This document shows, in pieces, positions 42,401-48,400 of a stretch of 48,880 bases of DNA (within the stretch, counting starts at the first letter, position 1; each line of letters opens with the position of its first letter). The translations under genes were made by a program, and so were the position numbers. Below the pieces are notes generated by a model. That model ran no database searches, was not told the DNA's origin, and saw only the letters and a program-made list of their open reading frames with translations. Source of the DNA: Choristocarpus tenellus KU-1152 (lineage: Eukaryota; Phaeophyceae); contig CAXNAD020000011.1 in the NCBI GenBank assembly GCA_964200185.2, positions 1 through 48,880 of the forward strand, given 5' to 3'.

Positions 42401-45400
42401 ACGAATCTGACCATTTGCAAGGGACAATTGGAGAATTTGAGAGTGGGAGAAAATGAAACCGTCTTGGCGAGAGAAAACCGCAAAGAGAGGGAAAAGCTCT
42501 TAGTTGCTCAAACAAACACTTTGTAAATATTGGTCATCGCAAGGGAGCGGTATGGATTGGGCTTATGATATTATCAAGGTGATAAAAGCACGTCATCAAG
42601 CAATGCTAAGTGCACATCAAGTCCACTATAATTGCTGGAAGCTGCATCTGGATAAGATGAAGGGACACAATGCATTCTAGGAACAAGCTATGCCCTAGTC
42701 AAAGAAACATAGGACAATATTGCAAGAGATATTGCAGTTGATGCTTATTGCAGATGGATGATTTTCATAAATTTGGAGCCTGAGTCATGTCAACAACCTG
42801 GCAATACCCAAGTCAACATTCCAACCTCATTATAGCACTTCATCCAAATTCACCACATACTAAAGTATTGACCCATCTCCTTCCAGTGCAACCTTTCCAA
42901 TAAATTGCTGCACTTTGAAGTCTCAAACCATACAAATGACAATAATCATATTACAAGCCCTCACCCACAAGCATGATTAATACAACTATCCTCTGCCTTG
43001 ACCGACCTGCACACACCAAGTCCTCCAGTTATCTTAAGGTCTAGTGTTCAGATGAAATAAATATTACAAACAGGACTTATGTGTAGGGGAATTCATGTCT
43101 TGTGTGTGACTGTATGCTTGACTTAGTCCATGAGATATTGCTGGCGAGATAGTACTTTGGGGTTGATTATAACTATTAATTTTGTACTTTAGTTAGACTA
43201 CACTGATGCAATTGTCATAGCGCTAGGTTTCACGTTTAAACCCATGTATGGTGGCACATTCATTATATCTTTGATATGATGTAGATGAAGAGATCGTTGA
43301 ATAGATCAAAAACAATGACACATATTTAAGAATGGACACCAGTCACTCTTCCAAAAGGCAACTGAGCCTATCATTACGCATGCCCAATCAATACATCTGA
43401 ATATATATTCAATCATGACAGCCCCATATGCAGCACTTAGAGGCCAAGATGTGTTAAAACAAGACTTAAAATGATGTTTTGACATGATCAATCTAACGAC
43501 CATTTCCAGATCGCCACCCCACATCCATACCACTGCGTAATCCACAACAAAATATTTCTTCAAATGGGACAAACCTCGAACGAATCTCCACAAGAGATGC
43601 CAATGAAGACAATAGGCCAGGGTCATCAGTACAAGGCCGGCATACTTGCAACAGGCGGTTGAACTTGTCATTGCACTGGTGCTGATGGAGAAGAAAGCCA
43701 TCCAATATTCCCCGTACCCCACACAGAGTAAAACAGTTGATAAACGATTAGAATTTTTAGTTTGATTGCATAGAACAGTGGTCATGATTGCTTGGTAACT
43801 AGTGCAAAGACTTGTCTTGAATTATGGGCTTGAAGGCAGTACAGTAGAGTGGTCTTCTCCACATTGTACTCTATAAAGACCTGATAGACACATATTGATG
43901 GACTAGCCGAGTTCACAGACTTCATTTTCTGTGTGCTAGACAGAGAAACGGCGAAGAGACACATGAATTAGTAGTAGAAAAGGTTTCTATGATGTATGAG
44001 ATGTAGATAGGGGTATAATTAGTTGGGATTAACTTCAGGACTTTCAAGGTACAGGCGCATTAGTGTGTTTACGCAAAATAACATATTGTCACAGTTGACC
44101 TTGAGTGAACGTGCATAATTTTTTATCAGCAAGCACCGACCAAGACAAAACCTACAGTCTTACGACACTCGGAATGTTGTAAGGCTTCCTGTATCAAGGG
44201 TCATCACCAAGAACTTGCACTAGGAATCATAGTAAAAAGGCACTTAAGACATCAATCAAGATATTTCCCATTGACTACGTCAGTCATCACATTAAACATT
44301 CACTAAACCGACTGAACATGTACGTACATCAAGCTGTCACACTATCTTGTGTTTGGAAGTATACTTGAATCAGCACACACGACCTAAGCATAATACCTGT
44401 TACTGGGACACTGAATGCACTCACCTCTAGCAACCAGTGGACAAGGAAGGGGTTTTCCAGTAGTTTGACCAACGCATCCATTTTCCTTCGCCATTGGTAC
44501 AGAATCATTTTCCCCGATACTCCCTCCTGCAAACGCTGCTTTCCCTGCCCCATACCAAGTGTTGTTCCCCTCTTGGAGCTCCTGTTGTCTTTGTTGTCCT
44601 CCCTCCCATTACCCTTTTTCAGGCTGTCGCCAATGTCATGACTTCCATTTTCTTCTTCGAATTTAGTTCTATTATCAGCACCTTTCCTTCTCACTCTATT
44701 AACATAGTTTTGAATGCTGTTCCCAACTCTCCATTCGTTGATAAGATTCCAAGCTTCACTGGTTTCACTCAAAGAAAAAATGCCCCACTTATCCCTTAGT
44801 GATGATAATGCATAATCCAGCTCCAGCCAAGAAGGATCCTCGCCGGGTGGTACAGAGAAGAGGAAGGGGTTGTGACGAAGGTCGTGATCGCCCCCCTGCC
44901 CCTTCACAACCTTCTTTTCTCTACCTGAATCACTTGAAGTGCTCTTCTCTATTTTGTCATCACCTTGCCCCTCACACACATATTTTTCTGAAGATGAGGT
45001 ATCAATATGTGTATTGGGTGTATATCGGAAAACATCATGTGCAGTCAACAGGGTGGGGGCAACCGTTAGGAACCACTCTAGAGACGAATACGCATCCAAC
45101 ATGCTCAGAATACGGGTAATCTCCACCTCTTGCGACGGTGAAGTTGGATGTAGTGGTGAAGAAATGCAGGGGCAGGAAGTGGAGGAGGAGGAATCTGGAG
45201 AGTCGACATTGTGGATAACACTTTCCTTGTGAGTGCACAACGGAAGAGGTAGTTCAGGAATAAATTTGACCAAAAGTCGAACCTCCATTTCCTTTTCACT
45301 GCCTGACATTCCTGCAACCAGGACGGAAGCTTCAAGGCCCAGAATATCACCTTTGAACACCTGATTTGCCAAATATCTCCATGCCATCAGGGCACGTGGA

Positions 45401-48400
45401 ATGACACATGAAACAACCGTCTCAACTGAAGTCATTGACTTCTCCATCAATCCATGTAACTGCCCTTTTTGATCCTCATCTCCTTCTCCCTTCACAAGGT
45501 CTTCATCCTGACTCGTATCACTGCCATCATGACCCTGGTAATCTTCTTCCACACCCTCAAAATATCCTGTCCCTGCCACCATCCTCACTGATGCATCACC
45601 CTCCCCATTCGAGTTACCACCGTTCTTGGCCAATCCCATTGACAACTGTTGCACAGTCTCCATTTCCCCCATCTCATCCTCGGCCCCCACTTCCGAAATG
45701 TCTGAAATGTTCTGGAACGCGCGGCGGCTTTGACCTATCCAAACATTCATAAACAGCTGACTCTTGGATAGGAGAACGAGTGCATCCAAAGGGACTGACT
45801 TGGCCATAACCTCATTGTTGCTAAGGACTGGAGCAAGCACAAAAACCTGATTGAGGTTCTTTGCTTCCAAACGACAGTCCGAAATGTCCTGTTGCAATGC
45901 AGCCACTACTGATCTTTTATGATTGGGTAGAGTAAGATGAGGTGGAGACGTGGAGGTTGTGAATTTTACGTATCACATGTATGGTTGTTGTGAGGTTGCA
46001 GTGGACCAACCTAATGCGGTCTATGAGACGAGTGAGAGTGACTCTGAGAACACCGGTCAAACTTTAATATTCAAATGCTCACATGGAAAACTCTAATAAA
46101 CCAAACTTAAATACCTTCTCTGGGTTACTACTCTTAGCTTAGATAGCAATGTTCTAGATACCACAGCACAAGATACAAAACACATATCAACTACTACTTA
46201 CAAAACATTTTGGAGGTGAAACACAGACCCTATATTCCAATATTCGATGATTGTAATGTGAAGGGCAGTGCATGAATACTCCATCGAGTAGTCCTCTTGA
46301 TGAAGGCGTGCAGATCAGAATGTTCATTACTTCACATATTATTATTACACTTATTTTTTTCTACGCCACTTATTATTATCTCACTTGAGCAGGGAATCAT
46401 CCCCCCCAGCAGCTGTGCAGTACTTGGAAGCCAGGATATCCACTCCCTTGAGTATGCGAGGAAAATCTTCTGCAGCATTGAAGATTGCTGTCAAGTGCTT
46501 GTTCACGGTGTCTTTGTTGTGCAAAAACTTTCTCCCCGCCTCTTGAATCTTGTCTTTCTTTGTCAAACTTGTTGACCCGGTGCCAGTCTCGGGGAAAGCA
46601 TTAAGAATGCTCATGAAGCCTTTTTTGTGGCTACGCAACTGGTACAAATGCCACATGAATATTTTTAACGGGGAAGAGCAAGTTACTGCAAAGTGTTGGA
46701 TTTGTATATCCATTGTGCTGTCAAAGGCATCTATCAGTTTGCGCAAAAACAAATTTGAATTCTAACTGGCAACAAACTTGTGGCACTTTGAATTTCTTGT
46801 TTTTCCATTTTCCATAGAACAGTTGTCAATAATTATGAATTCATGTAAGATCTGAATAGAAAGGGATCAAAATTGTGTATCAGATTGAAAAGTTTGGCAC
46901 CACCATGCTTTAGATTCGAACTGCTTCATATGCTTTTGTTTCACTGGTGAGCCTATAGCTCAAGGGGCTCCCATAATATTTCCCCTCTCATCTAACAGCC
47001 CTCATGCAATTCATGGACTTTTTTTTCGCGTGACAATATACTAGATGAGTTTGTACCTCCTATTCATGTGACTCCTGGGTGAGCTTTGTTGTATTTGCAA
47101 ATTAGGAATACTCTACTTAGTATTGTCTAAACGTCAGCGTGCACAGGTGGGTTTCCTTGTTTTGAGCGAACTTGGTCCCTACGCCCACATACGCACAAGC
47201 ACAACATGACCTAAACCTTTTGAACCCAGAAAGACGAAGATCAATTTCATGTGATTCAGAAGAATATATGACGTGACTGCGGTGACTCAACTACAAAAGT
47301 TAACTAAAGGTATAAGGAGTGCGTTAAAACTGACTGGAGTGTATATGCACTCATGTTTATGACAACAAATTTACACAGTTGAGGAAAACTAATTTTTTGT
47401 ATCGTGAGTTTCCTCCTCCTTTTCGAGGGTAACTTTAAGAGGATGAGGCATAGGTGGAAATCCCATATTATACTCCAACGACCCTTAAAAAGAGCGAATG
47501 TTGGCGAACAGCACCGTTGGAATTTCTGCTATAAGTCGGTGGGAAGCCGGAACTTGATCATTCACTTTGTGCTAAGGACTTCTTGTGGAACATCTTGCAG
47601 GCCTACTACACTACAGATCGGGTGCATCATGCACACTTCTATATCAGTAACCTTTGACTATGTTGAGCCAAAGTATTTTAAGAAGGGAGTGGAGTTTCCT
47701 GATCTTTTTCCTAAGAGAGGTACTAACAAAATGTTGTATGCATGACAACCAGTGTTCTTTCCCCCAATTGTAATTATCCCTTTAGGAGTCTCTGGATGTT
47801 GAAGGGGTGTGCAGAGATTTAGAGGAAATTACCATTTCCCAAATACACGATCCCTCACATTGCATCAAATTCAGAAGGCAGTCACAGAAGCCCCTTAACA
47901 TTGGAATGGTACACCCTACTAGGTTAATAGACTCGTTCCATAGCTTGCCTGTTACAAGGTGTAATTTGTACCAGATAAGGACATCGTACGACCACACAGC
48001 ACTACAAAAAGGTGGGGTTCGTTGTGACAAGAGTATGTTGTACCCCCAACTGAGGAGACACAAAAGAAAGACTCCAAACCCTGGTGAAAGAAATGGAAAA
48101 TACAGCCAAAACAATTTCGTATGATCCAAGCAACAAGAGCATAACTTGGATCCATATCTCTGCTTTTTTTTCAGACACTACGGGCAGAAAACACAAGATG
48201 TCAACTGGCTCAAAGTATCTGAGGGGGGGTGGCGGCTGTCCATTTGGGGCCAAGTTTTTTATGTCGCGATTTTTGTGTGATTTAATCCCATACATTGGGT
48301 GGATAATGAAAGTACACTTTCCTGGTTTTGGTCCAAATGGACACCCTGGTCTAGAACCCCCCCCTCCTCACCCAGATACTTTATGTCAACTATCTTACAG

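Larger units (their letters stand above)
134..48398 (-). other. Introns: what the gaps between exons hold
   Basis: Introns longer than 300 bases with nothing recognised: 1204-1704, 2171-2577, 2697-3574, 3705-4820, 5126-5465, 8233-8645, 13880-14361, 14770-15181, 18505-18953, 19161-19984, 20112-20548, 20678-21461, 21797-22257, 22366-22811, 23072-24203, 25062-25912, 27203-27821, 29396-30250, 31863-32518, 32739-33216, 33324-34394, 34496-35098, 36958-37898, 37964-38314, 39504-40068, 40195-41049, 41491-42213, 42371-43574, 43682-44424, 45914-46384. With content: 5629-6060 (short AT run at 6007-6022); 8763-9530, 9909-10999, 12524-13664, 16973-18310, 24332-24882 and 35232-36535 (family 1); 11075-11898 (family 2); 15306-16896 (family 3); 26050-27069 (families 1 and 3); 30711-31729 (possible cassette exon); 46762-48398 (family 2). 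Confidence 0.7.

Noticed and set aside
47665-47692. GAGCCAAAGTATTTTAAGAAG as a family 1 MITE end
   Set aside because: Similar for about 20 bases only, with several mismatches and no internal blocks; could be a decayed end but cannot be supported.
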